From Branchiostoma floridae (taxonomy: Eukaryota > Chordata > Leptocardii > Amphioxiformes > Branchiostomatidae): 64,000 bases of DNA. Of this stretch, positions 34,350-45,598 are shown piece by piece. Within the stretch, counting starts at the first letter, position 1. Each line of letters opens with the position of its first letter. Both the position numbers and the translations under genes were made by a program. Location: contig NC_049982.1 in NCBI RefSeq assembly GCF_000003815.2, positions 2,036,848-2,100,847 on the forward strand, in the 5' to 3' direction. The notes below the pieces were generated by a model, which ran no database searches, was not told the DNA's origin, and was given only the letters and a program-made list of their open reading frames with translations.

Positions 34350-34500
34350 CCAAACCACGGCCTGGTGGGGTGGCTTTGCCGGAGTGAAACATAAATTGAT
34401 GATAAAAGAAATACACACAAACTATGCCAATTACTGATGGTTTTTAATATTTCATGTGTTTTGTTAAATTTTCACGCCCTGATGGTGGCCGATTTGGAAA
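34350..34500. mobile_element. Foldback element, GGCCTGG/GGCCGG family (copy 1)
   Basis: CAGATTTCCAAACCACGGCC at the left and GGTGGCCGATTTGGAAATG at the right enclose AAACATAAATTGATGATAAAAG. Related elements: 36776-36940 (GGGACCCGGCCGGGCAGCTT ... GCCCGCCCGGTTTGG) and 37345-37540. Confidence 0.6.
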
Positions 34501-35146
34501 TGTGACTCTGCATAACCAGAGTACAGATACATGTATAGTACCAAAGGCTGCTCCGATAGGGAGCAGAGTAAGGCTCTACATGTAGACTGGTAGCAAATAT
34601 ATCCCAGTCCCCTCTCTACAATTTGTAAATGTGTACACGACCTGAAAAGTGGAGGAATGGAACTGAAAAGTTTGCAGATAATCCTTGTAAACACAGGCCA
34701 AAACATCACATGTACGCTGATCACTTCTACTAAGCAGGCTGCTTTTATGTACTGCAAGGACATTTTTTAAAAGGTGAAAAACTTAACCATGTGGTGTTAA
34801 ACAGTGTGCCCATATATGACAGAACTGACATTGCCATGGTAAACATGGTTCTGTAGGACAGTGTATCTATGACAGAATTGCCATCGCCATGGTAACCATT
34901 GTTCAGTAGACATGATAGAACAGTATATCCAAGGCCATGACAATGCCACAGAACTGACATTACCATTGTAACCACAGCTCTGTAGAACACTGTATCCATG
35001 ACACTGCCATTTAAGTCTCAGAGATGGGAGTTTTGTTGTAGCTATGGTGGTTTGTTCTCCAGTGACTGTAACCATGGCTATGCAACATGCACATGTTGCT
35101 TTAGAACACCTAATAAAGTATGTTTTGATAGAATGGCAGATTTGCG

Positions 35147-35349
35147 TACTCTCCAAGCAGAGGTTAGGCTCCGGCTGTTTTTTAACGTTTGTTTTAGTCG
35201 TTATAATCGGGCTTTCTATTTTGTCATTTATCTTGAAGTACGCCAGCCAAACGTTAGGTTTTGACACAGCAAGATAAAATAATAAATAGAAAGCACGCTA
35301 AAAACGACTAAAAAAAACAGCCGGAGCCTAACCTCTGCTTGGAGAGTAA
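35147..35349. mobile_element. Foldback element with ~42-bp terminal inverted repeats
   Basis: TACTCTCCAAGCAGAGGTTA at the left and TAACCTCTGCTTGGAGAGTA at the right, extended by GGCTCCGGCTGTTTTTT / AAAAACAGCCGGAGCC. Flanks on both sides contain a TTTGCG motif. Confidence 0.88.
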
Positions 35350-36184
35350 GATTTGCGATATACTAGTATACCATTTGTACTTAGTACTGATACAGTACTG
35401 GACATGCCAATGTGATTTCAAGGTTAGGATATACATTCTGTAATAATTTGACAGGCATATTTATTATAATACTGCCATATTGTATGTACTTATATGACGG
35501 ATGGCTGTCATAATTTTTAACAGGCTACCACGCTGTATTAGCCACAGTACCCCAATCCCCCAACCCCCCACTAATGCAATGACAGATGAAGCCACAGATC
35601 CAAGCTTTTATTTGAACTCAATGAATCTTAAGCCATGAATGGAACGGACGTGAATGCTTTTGTAGGATTGGTGTCGTTGCATGTAGGAAAATGCTTTCTA
35701 GTTACCTCATTAATTGGAGATATTTATATAGTTAGGATATTGTGTCAATCAGACGAAAATTGTATAATAATTGTTTTCCTGTACGCTTTGTCTGTATAAT
35801 TGTGTGACAATACCGATACTGTATACAACAGTGTATGTGTTTCTATATTGGCTTCAATGATTTTCGAGGACTTCGTTTTTTTTCTGTGAAATTGCCATCC
35901 TGAATATTGGGGAAATCTGAGAATGGTGTCTTTCAATAATCAACAAGCAGATGTATGGTTCCGGCTCTGTCTCAACTTAACGCTCATGTTTTTGTAACAT
36001 TTTGTACATATTATTAGTATTGTACCTTTTTCAATCGTCTCCTCCTCTTAGAGTTAGAAAGTCACAATACAATAAAGATGCTCTTAATGTTTAAAAAAAT
36101 AGGCGTAAAACACGGAGACTGACACAGATTTGTACACTTGCTTGGAAATGAGTCATACATTGTACAAGGCTTAACACTCATGCT

Positions 36185-36712
36185 ATTAACGTGTACTATA
36201 ACTGTTGTTAAAAGCAGTTTACGCTGTAAAATAGGTTATCCCTACCCCCAACACCCTCCGGGGTGACGTGTTGAAAATCTTTGTATACAGGGAGTTTGAA
36301 GGGGAAAAACTGCTGCTGGTTTATTTTCTGTTGAGGCGCACACCGGCATACATGTATGATATTACTGCCCCTCCTGGGTCAGACTCTGACCGGGCACGAC
36401 AGACAATCTGTACGGCAGCCGAGGCAAGGCTTTACACTCACGTACGCTATTAACGTGTACCATAACTGCTGTTAAAAGCATTTTACGCTGTAAAATAGGT
36501 TATCCCTACCCCCAACACCCTTCGTGGTGACGTGTTGAAAAGCTTTGTATACAGGGAGTTTGAAGAGGGAACACTGCTGCTGGTTTATTTTCCGTTGAGG
36601 CGCACACCGGCATACATGTATGATATTACTGCCCCTGCTGGGGTCAGACTCTGACCTGGCACGGCAGACAATCTGTACGGCAGCCGAGGCAGGTCTCTCC
36701 GAGGACCTTAGA
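36185..36712 (+). repeat. ~262-bp tandem duplication (two units)
   Basis: TTAACGTGTACTATAACTG at about 36187 and TTAACGTGTACCATAACTG at about 36449 start two units. Both contain TTATCCCTACCCCCAACACC, GGCGCACACCGGCATACATG and CTGTACGGCAGCCGAGGCA. Similarity is high, with scattered substitutions. Confidence 0.88.
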
Positions 36713-36775
36713 TAAGCACTTCGGTGAGGTGTCGTGCAAGGAGGTAGTTTTCCGCCTTAGGCCTAATTCACATTT

Positions 36776-36940
36776 CTAAATTGGGACCCGGCCGGGCAGC
36801 TTTGGGGAAAGGAAAGTATGACATAAAAGACACTAAATCACACGACGAAAGAGATGAGCCGTGAGCATCATTTGTGTATAAATTTACGTATACATTTCTA
36901 TTTTCCGTTTCCATAAAAAGCCCGCCCGGTTTGGAGCAAC
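36776..36940. mobile_element. Foldback element, GGCCGG family (copy 2)
   Basis: AATTGGGACCCGGCCGGGCA...GGAAAGGAAAGTATGACATAAAAG at the left pairs loosely with TTTCCGTTTCCATAAAAAGC and CCGCCCGGTTTGG at the right. Same layout as 37345-37540. Confidence 0.55.
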
Positions 36941-37344
36941 GTTGGACTTAGCTAGGTGTCCCCTGTCACACAATGTCCAAGAGGGGCCAGTCAGTGCTGT
37001 GGATTCTAGGCCGGAAAACTCCCTCCCTGCAGGACACCTCCTCGGAGTGATTGTCTGAACTCCTCGGGAAGAAGTGCCTTAGCTGCCGAACAGATTCCGT
37101 GCCGACCCCGGCTAGAGTCTGGCCCCCAGGGTACGCCTGCTGCAGTGTCTGCCGACCTTTGTTGTTTGATCCTGTACGTGTGTGTATGATACTGATACCT
37201 TTGGCAAATACATGAGGCGAAACTTGTACATGGTTGTTCCTTGCTGTGTAAATACTTATAGCAGCCAAGTAGCCATACAATTGGGAGCTGACCTGCGTCT
37301 TGTCGGTACTTGTAGGAGTGTTTCCCACCCACTAAGGTTGAGGT

Positions 37345-37540
37345 CCCATTTCCAAACCGGGGCCCGGCCGGGATGTTTGCGGGAACGAAAAATAAAAGTG
37401 TTTACCATTGAATGAGTATACACAAATTTATGCCAATGACTATTTTCTTTACGTTCTGTGCGTTTTGTTGCCTTTTATGTCATATTTTTCGTTTCCGAAA
37501 GCTACCCGGCCGGGCCCCGGCTCGGGAATTGAAATGAAAT
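37345..37540. mobile_element. Foldback element, GGCCGG family (copy 3)
   Basis: TCCCATTTCCAAACCGGGGC and CCGGCCGGGATGTTTGCGGG at the left; CGTTTCCGAAAGCTACCCGG and CCGGGCCCCGGCTCGGGAAT at the right. No coding potential. Confidence 0.65.
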
Positions 37541-38510
37541 CCTAGTAGGAGTTGGCCATTGGCCTAGGGGTGTTGACCGGCCAACTGTACTCATCTAACC
37601 CCATCTGGCGTGTTTTCTGTCTTATTGGGCCAATTTCTACTATTTTTCCAGCGACCTGTGAAGCCTGGTAGAGGCCAAAGTTTCCAAAGGTAAAACACTC
37701 CTATGCCAGTCCGTGGAGTCTTCCGGTCAGCAACATTTTATACATGTATTACAGCTGACTGCTGCAGTATGAGCCGAGGGGGAAGGTGGCGCTGCTTGTG
37801 TGAAACGGATATTCTCTACCACACGCAATAAAAGGCACCCCTGACGGTCAAGGTCGTCTAAAGTTCAGTCTATTGTTGTAGTTAACAATGTTTGTGAAGG
37901 ACTGCGTTCATCAGCTATTTTTTACTAATATTGTGACATTAGTTTTTAAGATTAAAAAAAATGATTTCGTCGCCTTTTGTTTTTTGCAGTACAAAATAAA
38001 CAAGTAAACCATTAAACAGGTGAAAAAACCCTACCTCCACTGTGTTGTGCTGAAACCGTTCATGTTATGCATGAACCAATCCATGAAGCATACTGTCGCA
38101 ACATATCTTAATATCATGACAGATTTCAGATGAATATATTTTAAATTTGGAACGTAACAAGCTTAAAAATGGAAGACAATGTGGACAAATTTTACGAAGG
38201 ACCTAGGCCTAGTCCCAGATTTACCCCGTTTAGCAAACTTAAGACGCTTGTTAAGATATCGGTTTCCGGGTGTCACTTACATGGCCATTGGACTTAAGAT
38301 AGGCCACCGGATATGAGATAACAAATAAATACCTGCCTTCTACAGCTCGGCGCGTGACTTCAAGTAGGCGTGGTTTGGCGAAGAGATGCTGCCAGCATTG
38401 ATATTTTTTCTGTGTGGGGGTGGGGGGTGGTCATTCACGATTCCAACATGTGTGAAACTTCCTCTCCCGGCAAAGAGAACCTAATGATCTTTAAATTTAA
38501 GATTAGTTAT

Positions 38511-39354
38511 ACAGTCAAACCTGCCCAAGACGACCACCCGGGGGACCGGACAAAAACGGTCGATTTGGACAGGTGGTCGCTGAGAAGAGTATCGACTCAA
38601 AACATGCCCTATGCAAAGTATAACGGTTTCCGTTGTGTTTAATGGCAAATAGCAAGCACATTGCGCGCACGCAAAGAAGCGAGGTATTTAATGTCAAATA
38701 CAACACGCACACTATAAATTGTAAATTTAACCCCAGCTTTTATACGATACAGTATAATATTTGTACACTAAAGTTTTAGACAGTAAGGGAACTTTGATGC
38801 TGTCAGTTACCATACAAGCCTTTATGCGTCGCTGTGTTCTTGATCGCCGTATCTGAAATAACTACGGTGCACCTTTCGAATTCTATGCCCGGTACGTCCC
38901 AATAGCGTACTTACCCAAGGGTGAATGTACAGTACAGTTGGACAAAAGCACTCACACAGATCTTTCTTTAAAAGGTATGAGCTACACAGATCTTTCTTAG
39001 AAATTTCCTCCCATATTACAGTAGACTGCCCCATTGACCCACCCATTGACCGCCGCAATCTTTATTCTAAACATAAAATCGTAATCGCAGTCAAAATCCG
39101 ACGCAAACTGGTCGATTTCGGCACAAAATCGGGCTAGTTATCATAAAAAATCGATGAAAATCTCAATTTTGAAAATGATGCGGTCGTTAAGGGGCCCAAT
39201 TTGGGCCGGTCGCGGTCGCGTTGGCCAGGTGGTCGTTGAGAAAAGGTCGCCTAATGCTTACGTCAATAGGAAAAAAAATCGGGACCGAGAAAAAGCGGTC
39301 GAAATGGCCAGGTGGTCGCTGAGAAGAGGTGGTCGCTCGGGCAGGTTTGACTGT
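38511..39354. mobile_element. 844-bp DNA element with ACAGTCAAACCTG termini
   Basis: ACAGTCAAACCTGCCC and GACGACCACCCGGGGGACCG at the left; AGGTGGTCGCTCGGGCAGGT and TTGACTGT at the right. Sub-repeats (GGTCGATTTGGACAGGTGGT, GGTCGAAATGGCCAGGTGGT, GGTGGTCGTTGAGAA) fill both ends. No transposase reading frame was seen, so it is probably non-autonomous. Confidence 0.82.
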
Positions 39355-40618
39355 AATTTCAATTGGCTTACTCTCCTGCCGCTATACAAAATTATTACAA
39401 TCCACCCTGAACATTAATGTTGAAAATCATTCCCGCAGAAAAAAGCAAACGAAGTCTTCGAAGGAGTCTAATGGTGCCAGAACTCCCGTAGTTACAGCGT
39501 AGTTAGTCTCAGACCGGCGTTTGTGTCTACGGCAACACAGAGGTCAGAACCTTTCTGCTGTGAGTTTGCGCGAGTGGTGAAAGGAAGAGGAATGACTGTA
39601 CATTTTGAATCCAGTGATTTGTTACATCGACTATACACCGATGTTTATACACCCGTAACGCCCACCCCGCTTGGGACGCGTACTTCTCGGTATAGGGGTG
39701 GACTTTCTCGGTAATGTACGTACCCGGTCATCTTTTCCAAACACATTGTTATTGCTTCGGTCACGATTGCGTCGAAGTCCGTCGGGGGTGTAAACATTTC
39801 CCAATTAAGTCTAAGGGTCAAGCAAACGTTTAATATGCATTCTGTTTAAATACTTCAATTTCAACAGTATACAAAATAACAAAGCAAGCTTCAAGTAATC
39901 TCAAATGCAATAGAGAATAGACAAACAATGAAGACCAACATAACATATATGACTTTTCTAAAAGCTTACTCTAAATAGAATTTCTACCGGTACCGATTCG
40001 TATTACATTTTTTGTGACCTTCGTCAATGTAACAGGTTTGTAAATGCATCCATACGCCTTTGTTCTATTGATATTCTAAATATTTACATATAAATATCTC
40101 CATGAGCATTAGATCATCGAACGGAATGTAGAATGTACCAGAGATGTTCCTAAGCCGTCATACAGACCGCACATTTTGCTTCCCTTCCAGTTGTTTTTGG
40201 ATCGTTGTTCATGCCGTCACTCTTCCTAGTTTCTGTGTCTTGTTCATGGCGGAATATATATTCTTTGGTCCGTTAACACTGGGACGGGTTTCCTTGTCTC
40301 TTGCGATCGGTCAATGTACTATTAATTCATGGAAATGCCTGTACTGTCAATTGCTTTTCTGTTGTAGCTGTTTTTTGTGGTACTGGTATTTGCTCTAACT
40401 AAATATGTACTTGTTGTTTTTAGTGTCTATCAGTTAGGTGAGTCCTTGGGATACTGATAATATCGTTTGTCTTTCCCGTTGTTGTTTTTTCTTTGTCAAT
40501 CGATCGTTCAATCCATCAGTTTATCAATCGACGTGTCGATAAGCTTCATGGGTTCGGGGGATAGTGTTGCTAATACTGTCTCTTGATCTTTAGGTAGTTG
40601 TTGTTTTCACTTCAAAGT

Positions 40619-40939
40619 TCAGTGTCCCTCATCAGCTGAGCCTCGGGACGGCCCTCGGGACGGACCTCGGGACGTGTCTCGGAGGGAGTTCATGGGAATA
40701 CCGATGCTGGCAGTCTGTCCGACCTGGACCACGGTAACCCCGCGGCCCTGTCCGAGGTTCTGCCCGAGGTTCACCCCCCGCAGAAGCAGCCTGAGCAGGA
40801 GCAGGCCGGACCAGAGCCAGTAGAACATGCAGACGGGCTGCAGCAGGTGCAGGAACACGTTCCACCCGGCCACTCCGGACCCGAACGCCGCGCGCTGGAC
40901 GGGCGTAGTGTAGCAGGTCGTCAAGGGCGAGGACTGCAC
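40619..40939 (-). CDS. Otopetrin-like gene, last coding exon (exon 5)
   Basis: Phase 0, acceptor CGTCACAG. Reads VQSSPLTTCYTTPVQRAAFG, then VFLHLLQPVCMFYWLWSGLL (last TM), a basic/G/Q tail, and TASIGIPMNSLRDTSRG near the end. The MNSL tail motif is shared with the neighbouring paralogue. Confidence 0.8.
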   Translation of the reverse strand: MQSSPLTTCYTTPVQRAAFGSGVAGWNVFLHLLQPVCMFYWLWSGLLLLRLLLRGVNLGQNLGQGRGVTVVQVGQTASIGIPMNSLRDTSRGPSRGPSRGSADEGH

Positions 40940-43900
40940 CTGTGACGGTTAAAAAATAACGTCAGGTACCATCACCAAATGGCTTTTATATAGATAGTCT
41001 TGTAAGTTTGCTGTACAATGCTGTGTAATGATGATAGTGATTCTAAGTTTGCTTTTACAGATAATTTTATTCTAGTAAGAAAAAACAAATCGTCCCGGTC
41101 CCCCGAATTCTCCTTCGTAGAGGGAAAGAAAGTCGTTGAAAAATTCATTTTGTTCCGCGAAACAAAAGGAGTTTTTTTTTGCAACGACTTTCGTCCCTTC
41201 TGCGTAGGAGAATGTAGCTGTCCATCATACCTCCACGAAGCTGCCGTTGATCCAGACGGAGATGTTGAAGAGACAGAGGATCGCGCAGTGGGCGCCGACC
41301 CCCCCTCCAGCCGGCATTGGGTGACGTTAATATATAAACAAACAAACAAACAAACAGATAAACAAACATACCTCCACGAAGCTGCCGTTGATCCAGACGG
41401 AGAGGTTGAAGAGACAGAGGATCGCGCAGTGAGCCCCGACCCTCCCTCCAGCCGGCAATGGGTGACGTTAATAAACAAACAAACAAACAGATAAACAAAC
41501 AAACCTCCACGAAGCTGCCGTTGATCCAGACGGAAATGTTGAAGAGACAGAGGATCGCGCAGTGGGCCCCGACCCTGCCCTCTAGCCGGCAGTGGGTGAC
41601 GTTAATAAACAAACAAACAAACAAACAGATAAACAAACATACCTCCACGAAGCTGCCGTTGATCCAGACGGAGATGTTGAAGAGACAGAGGATGGCGGAG
41701 TGAGCCCCGACCCTGCCCTCCAGCCGCCTGTGAATCACGGAGGACAGGATGAACGTGGTCTGCAGGACGAGCTGGGTCAGGTTCAGGACGGCGTCCGCCA
41801 TTAGAAGGGCCCTCAGTTTGGGGAAGTCTCCGTCCGTGATGCCGTGCGGGCAGCCCTCCGGTTTGAACGGGAAGCTCTCGGGGTCTCTCGGGGTTTTCGT
41901 CCATCCGTCGAGGGACCGCACGTTGAGCACCAGAACCCCGAGGGCGCCTATGACCAGGAGGAGCACGTCAGCCGAGCGGGGCCGGTACTCCCGGGGCCCG
42001 CGGGCCTGCACGCTGATGCACCCCGCCAGCGTGGACAGGATGAACAGGCTGAAGTATATCACCTGTAGGGACAGGCAAATGTACAGTCATTAAACAGCAG
42101 TCCAGATCTGGGACCGGTGCCATGCTAGTAGTTCACCTTTAGCCGTTGAATAACTTATATCCGTTGCTTTTAAAACAGGGTATTTGGGGATATCACGTCG
42201 ACGGGCGTTAGTTTCAAATTGCAATATTTTCAGGATATTGTTAATATTATTGCAGTTTAAAACTATCAACTGTCGACTTGGCTGGTGTGTTACGCCGAAG
42301 GGCGGTTATACCGGCTATATACAGTCTTGATGTGCCTAAATACCCTGTTTTTTAAAGCAACGGATATAGGTTACCCCGCTGATAAAGTTAGATTAGCGTT
42401 AACTCGCAGAAAAAAAAGATAAACGCTACCTTATCGTCTTTTAAAATGGACTGTGTTATTAGAACTGAATCTTATTATAATCTTGTAGTGTATTCAAGTA
42501 ATGTATGTAAAGTAACGTATCTGTACATATACATCAAAGGAACGTGAAAGGTAAGGACGTTATATATAACGTCCATGTGAGTGAGTCAAATTACCTAGCA
42601 AAGTATGATTCTTCTGGTAAAATGATAAAATGGAAAATGAACCTTGTAGGAGTAATACAGGATGACTTTGTAGTAGTCTGCTGGAGCCGACACCGTAGTT
42701 GCCTGGTGTGTGACGGCGAACTGCCCGACGGAGAGAGCGGCGACTGTCACCAGGAACAGCCGCATGAAACCACCCGCACCTGGAGAAACGGTTTATTAAT
42801 CGTCTGACATTCAAGGTGCACTCTCACTGCACTTGCGTGAAGCTTGCGTCACTGCGGGGTTCGTTCACTGCGTCACTGTTTCGTTGTTTTCTCCGATTTT
42901 TTTATTATCTATATATTGTGCAATGCGTTAAGTATGACTTAAAAGACGACAAAGTACACAAAAAGTTAAAGAACATTTCGTGCTTTATCTCTGAAATTCC
43001 TCAAGTATCGTTCGAACCCCGCAGTCACGCAAGCTTCACGCAAGTGCAGTGAGACTGGCACCTTTACACATTGAGACAATAGCAGCCCATTGGATGAATT
43101 GGAGCGCTGACATTACTCATAATCTTAAAAACAGCTGCAATCTTCAAAACATTTGAGCATTGCTGGATATCGAAATAATATTTGAGGGTACAAAATGTAT
43201 ACATCTAAAACTTTGTTGTCATCGTTGTTGTTGTTCTCTTGGTGCCAGGTTTCACATGATTCAATTTCAGGTCAATTGTTGACGTCTCCCTAGGTATTTT
43301 ATCATCATTTAGGTTAGCCTGGATACCATACCCCAACCTCAAATATCTTTCCTGCACGATAGATACTTGAGATCGGGCTGGGGTTTGCGGTAACCAGGCT
43401 ACATCTAGGTCTTTAACTGTTGGTATTTACAAGTAAAATCCACAATCATATCTAACTCACACATTGAGAGGACTGTATATAGGGATGGCAAATTAGAAGA
43501 CATGCCATTGTACCTGGGCGGTTCGTCTGCTCCTCTCCACTGTCCGTCGCGCCGCCCCCCTCCCCCTCGCGCGCCTTGGACCACATGTAGTACATCGTGG
43601 GGAGGGAGAGGAGAGCGAAGGTTCCGACCAGCGGCTGGCAGTACAGCTGAAACTGTACAAAAGTGCAGTACTCCTCGGTGAAAATGTTATTAACGTTGGA
43701 TATTTCCTGGCAGGTGTAGGACTTCGACTTCGTGACGGTGGTGTCCCAACATGCGCTGACGCCCCGGGTGCACAGGGCAGACGGCTTGTCGACGATCTCG
43801 TAAAACCATGACGCCAGGTCCGCCATGACCACGGCCGTGAAGAGCAGGACCGTGTACACCTTCTGCCTGGCGAAGCTCCTGGTCTTGAAGCACCACCCGA

Positions 43901-45364
43901 ACATCGCCACCTGGAGTGGGAATAGCATCATGGCCTACGTCAGCATTTTTCTTTTAATAAATGGCAAAGAAACATATAAAAGAATACGAATGGACAAAGT
44001 GGCGATGTACTCAAGTTGTGCACAACTTATATAATAACGTTATATATTCTCGCCGCCACGGGTATATTATGGAAAATAACATTTGAAGACACTCAAACTT
44101 TTGAATAACAAGTAAATAAATACATGACAAAAACGCAAGTTGAACATGGGGCCATACTCCCCTCCCATGAGAAAGGAAAACGTTCGTGGCGTAGTTTGTG
44201 GAGTAGTTTGGGTGGCTAACATGATACATGTATTTGCTATGTTGTGACAAACGTGAAAGCTAAAACAAACATCAGAAGTCATTTGTGGACATCATAATAC
44301 ACATAAGTGGTGTTAGGAATACGATTTCTAGAGCTATTGGGATATTTAAAAATGATATTGAAATGTGGCTAAACCTAAGGGCACAACCCGCTATACGTGC
44401 AATTTGTCCGTACGTTTTTTTGGGAGGCCACGTCCGGCCACGTTTTTCTGAAAACGTTCAAGCTGTACAGAGCAGGCGCGTCGCCCGTACTGGCACGTTC
44501 GGAGGGCAAATCCTCAGCCCGATGGCACACAAAGTTTTGCCTGCACGTGATGCTCTACAGCGTGTCTGCGTGCTCCAAAATCCGTCGGATTCCCTGCGAG
44601 TTCGTACGGAGGCGGTACTAACCACTTCTAAGTTGTAACAAAACAATACACTGTGGGCACTAGGCAGCGGATTCCAAAAGATTGACCAAGTTTTGGCACG
44701 TAGACAGCACGTATTTGCACGTACGGTGGGTTGTTCCCTTAGCTTAAATGGCTTCGTGAGGTGAAATGAGTTGTGCCAAGTAGCGAGACCACCTGTTACC
44801 CACCTGTGCCACCACGAACACCATCCGCCCCACGTGGAACGCCGTGCCGGTCCAGTAGAAGGCCAGGGTTGGGAATGTTCCCTCGTCGCGATGGATACAC
44901 GCCCCGACCAGCAGGAAGAAGACAGCGTCGAGCGTGACGCAGCCGACAGCGAGCAGCACGATCGGCGCGAACAGCAGGGACAGCTCCAAACCTTCCGTTC
45001 CGCCTCCTCCGGCCGCGTCGTCTCTCATGAACGGGTCCCGCCGAATGACGAAGCCGATAGCCGCGACGCAGGGGATCCCCACGCAGACCAGGGCGGTGAA
45101 AATGATCGGCAGCGTCTCGGAGCGGACGTCACAGTTCGTCATGGCGTTCAGGACGGATTGGATGGCGAATACAAGGACGGAAACGGTGACGAAAATGCCG
45201 AGGAAGAAGTCCACCACGGAGTGCGCGCCGAGAGGCCTCTCCAGCCGCTTGCGGAGCCACCGCGTCCACCAGAAGGAGCCACACGAGCACCGGCATGAAC
45301 CGCACGAGCACCAGGCGGGGCAGCGTCTCCTCCTCACCGGCACGAGCTCTTCCGTGGAGGCCAT
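40619..45364 (-). CDS. Otopetrin-like 12-TM membrane protein, five-exon paralogue
   Basis: Exons in transcription order: 45364-44804, 43910-43514, 42779-42643, 42062-41643, 40939-40619. They total 1,836 nt, about 611 aa, with phases 0/1/0/0. I chose the ATG at 45364 (MASTEELVPVRRRR); the open frame extends slightly upstream but only from a GTG. An N-terminal Cys-rich motif (CPAWCSCGSCRCSCGSFWW) is followed by TM-rich sequence. Otopetrin-like landmarks: FHVGRMVFVVAQ then FTAVVMADLASWFYEI, YCQPLVGTFALLSLPTMYYM then WSKA, LCLFNISVWINGSFVE, and LQPVCMFYWLW. Otopetrins are proton-selective channels with two six-helix halves; that role is inferred from the family only. It lies in tandem with the intronless paralogue at 48723-50648. 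Confidence 0.8.
41225..41642 (-). repeat. Exon-edge array, donor side (- strand), fused to (GTTT)n: three decoys
   Basis: The last about 100 nt of exon 4 plus its donor (GGCAGCTTCGTGGAG|GTATGT on the - strand) recur with decoy exon ends at 41505, 41372 and 41231. The real one is at 41643. Spacers are (GTTT)n interrupted by ATCTG, then AACGTCACCCA. Decoy donors are GTTTGT, GTATGT and GTATGA. No acceptor is duplicated. Confidence 0.93.
41643..42062 (-). CDS. Otopetrin-like gene, exon 4
   Basis: Phase 0-0, 140 codons, acceptor CCCTACAG and donor GAG|GTATGT. Contains VIYFSLFILSTLAGCISVQA (TM), RSADVLLLVIGALGVLVLNV (TM), LRALLMADAVLNLTQLVLQT (TM) and ILCLFNISVWINGSFVE (TM), so it carries most of the C-terminal half of the protein. 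Confidence 0.83.
42135..42395. mobile_element. MITE-like element, TTCACCTTT family (copy 2), with nested insertion
   Basis: TAGTTCACCTTTAGCCGTTG, ATCCGTTGCTTTTAAAACAG and TTTCAAATTGCAATATTTTC correspond to 9632-9878, and CTGTTTTTTAAAGCAACGGA with TATAGGTTACCCCGCTGATA form the right end. Inserted at about 42278-42320 is one inverted copy of the GGCGGTTATACCGGCTATAT unit amplified at 29221-29515. Confidence 0.78.
42643..42779 (-). CDS. Otopetrin-like gene, exon 3
   Basis: Phase 1-0, 137 nt, acceptor TTTCTCCAG and donor AAG|GTTCAT. Reads GAGGFMRLFLVTVAALSVGQ (TM) and ends DYYKVILYYSYK. It aligns with VFTYHVYKVVY in the intronless paralogue, which fixes both borders. Confidence 0.8.
42815..43062. 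mobile_element. Foldback element beside exon 3
   Basis: GGTGCACTCTCACTGCACTT and GCGTGAAGCTTGCGTCACTG at the left; CAGTCACGCAAGCTTCACGC and AAGTGCAGTGAGACTGGCAC at the right. It lies about 35 bp upstream (on the - strand) of the exon 3 acceptor. Confidence 0.82.
43314..43402. mobile_element. Short foldback element
   Basis: TTAGCCTGGATACCATACCC at the left and GGGGTTTGCGGTAACCAGGC at the right, with AACCTCAAATATC / GATACTTGAGATC inside. About 90 bp, intronic. Confidence 0.65.
43514..43910 (-). CDS. Otopetrin-like gene, exon 2
   Basis: Phase 0-1, 397 nt, acceptor CCCACTCCAG. Reads VAMFGWCFKTRSFARQKVYT, a TM around LLFTAVVMADLASWFYEI, a Cys-containing extracellular loop (ACWDTTV, YTCQEI, EEYCTF), YCQPLVGTFALLSLPTMYYM (TM) and a short acidic cytosolic loop. 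Confidence 0.83.
44376..44741. mobile_element. ~366-bp MITE-like element
   Basis: TAAGGGCACAACCCGCTATA at the left and GTACGGTGGGTTGTTCCCTT plus A at the right, with inner CGTGCAATTTGTCCGTACG / GCACGTATTTGCACGTACG. Intronic, between exons 1 and 2. Confidence 0.72.
44804..45364 (-). CDS. Otopetrin-like gene, first coding exon (exon 1)
   Basis: 187 codons, donor CAG|GTGGGT. Begins MASTEELVPVRRRRCPAWCS. The Cys-rich stretch and WWTRWLRKRLERP parallel the FWSTKWLRRRL of the paralogue. Three predicted TM segments follow (FFLGIFVTVSVLVFAIQSVL, LPIIFTALVCVGIPCVAAIG, LLFAPIVLLAVGCVTLDAVF), then the start of the fourth (FHVGRMVFVVAQ). Confidence 0.82.
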
Positions 45365-45598
45365 CGGGCTGAACCCGCCTGCTGTTGGACGTGTGGTGAC
45401 CACAACAGTTACTATAAACTAAACACTCAGTACGGGAGCGTGTTCGGCCCGCAGCTAGCGCTTTGTTTGATTTGCGTCGGGTCGATTTCAGTTTCCCTGA
45501 AGCTGGCAAGACTCCAGGGGTGGTTTCCTCGAAACGTCACAAACGTGATACTGTTGAACAGCGCGTCTGGCGGACAGTCCACTATGCATAAGGACTAT

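Larger units (their letters stand above)
31090..40618. other. Intergenic / 3' flanking region, no convincing gene
   Basis: Largest frame is 147 codons (31729-32172) with no recognisable domain and ordinary AT-rich composition. The region holds short duplications (a 65-bp direct repeat beginning TGTATAACTTGAGGGGAGGA at about 32165 and 32224; AAAGTTCA(A/G)GTCAGATG...TCATCACCTTTGACCTC at about 33846 and 33910), inverted-repeat elements and a ~262-bp tandem duplication, listed separately. Confidence 0.6.

Noticed and set aside
34745-35267. Frames with repeated YSVLQSCGYNGNVSSV-like peptides at 34.7-35.3 kb
   Set aside because: They derive from a short local repeat (GACAGAACTGACATTGCCAT-type). 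No homology or splice support.
44771-45422. 175- and 162-codon frames on the + strand opposite the otopetrin-like first exon
   Set aside because: They are antisense shadows of a GC-rich real exon on the - strand, whose protein matches its paralogue.
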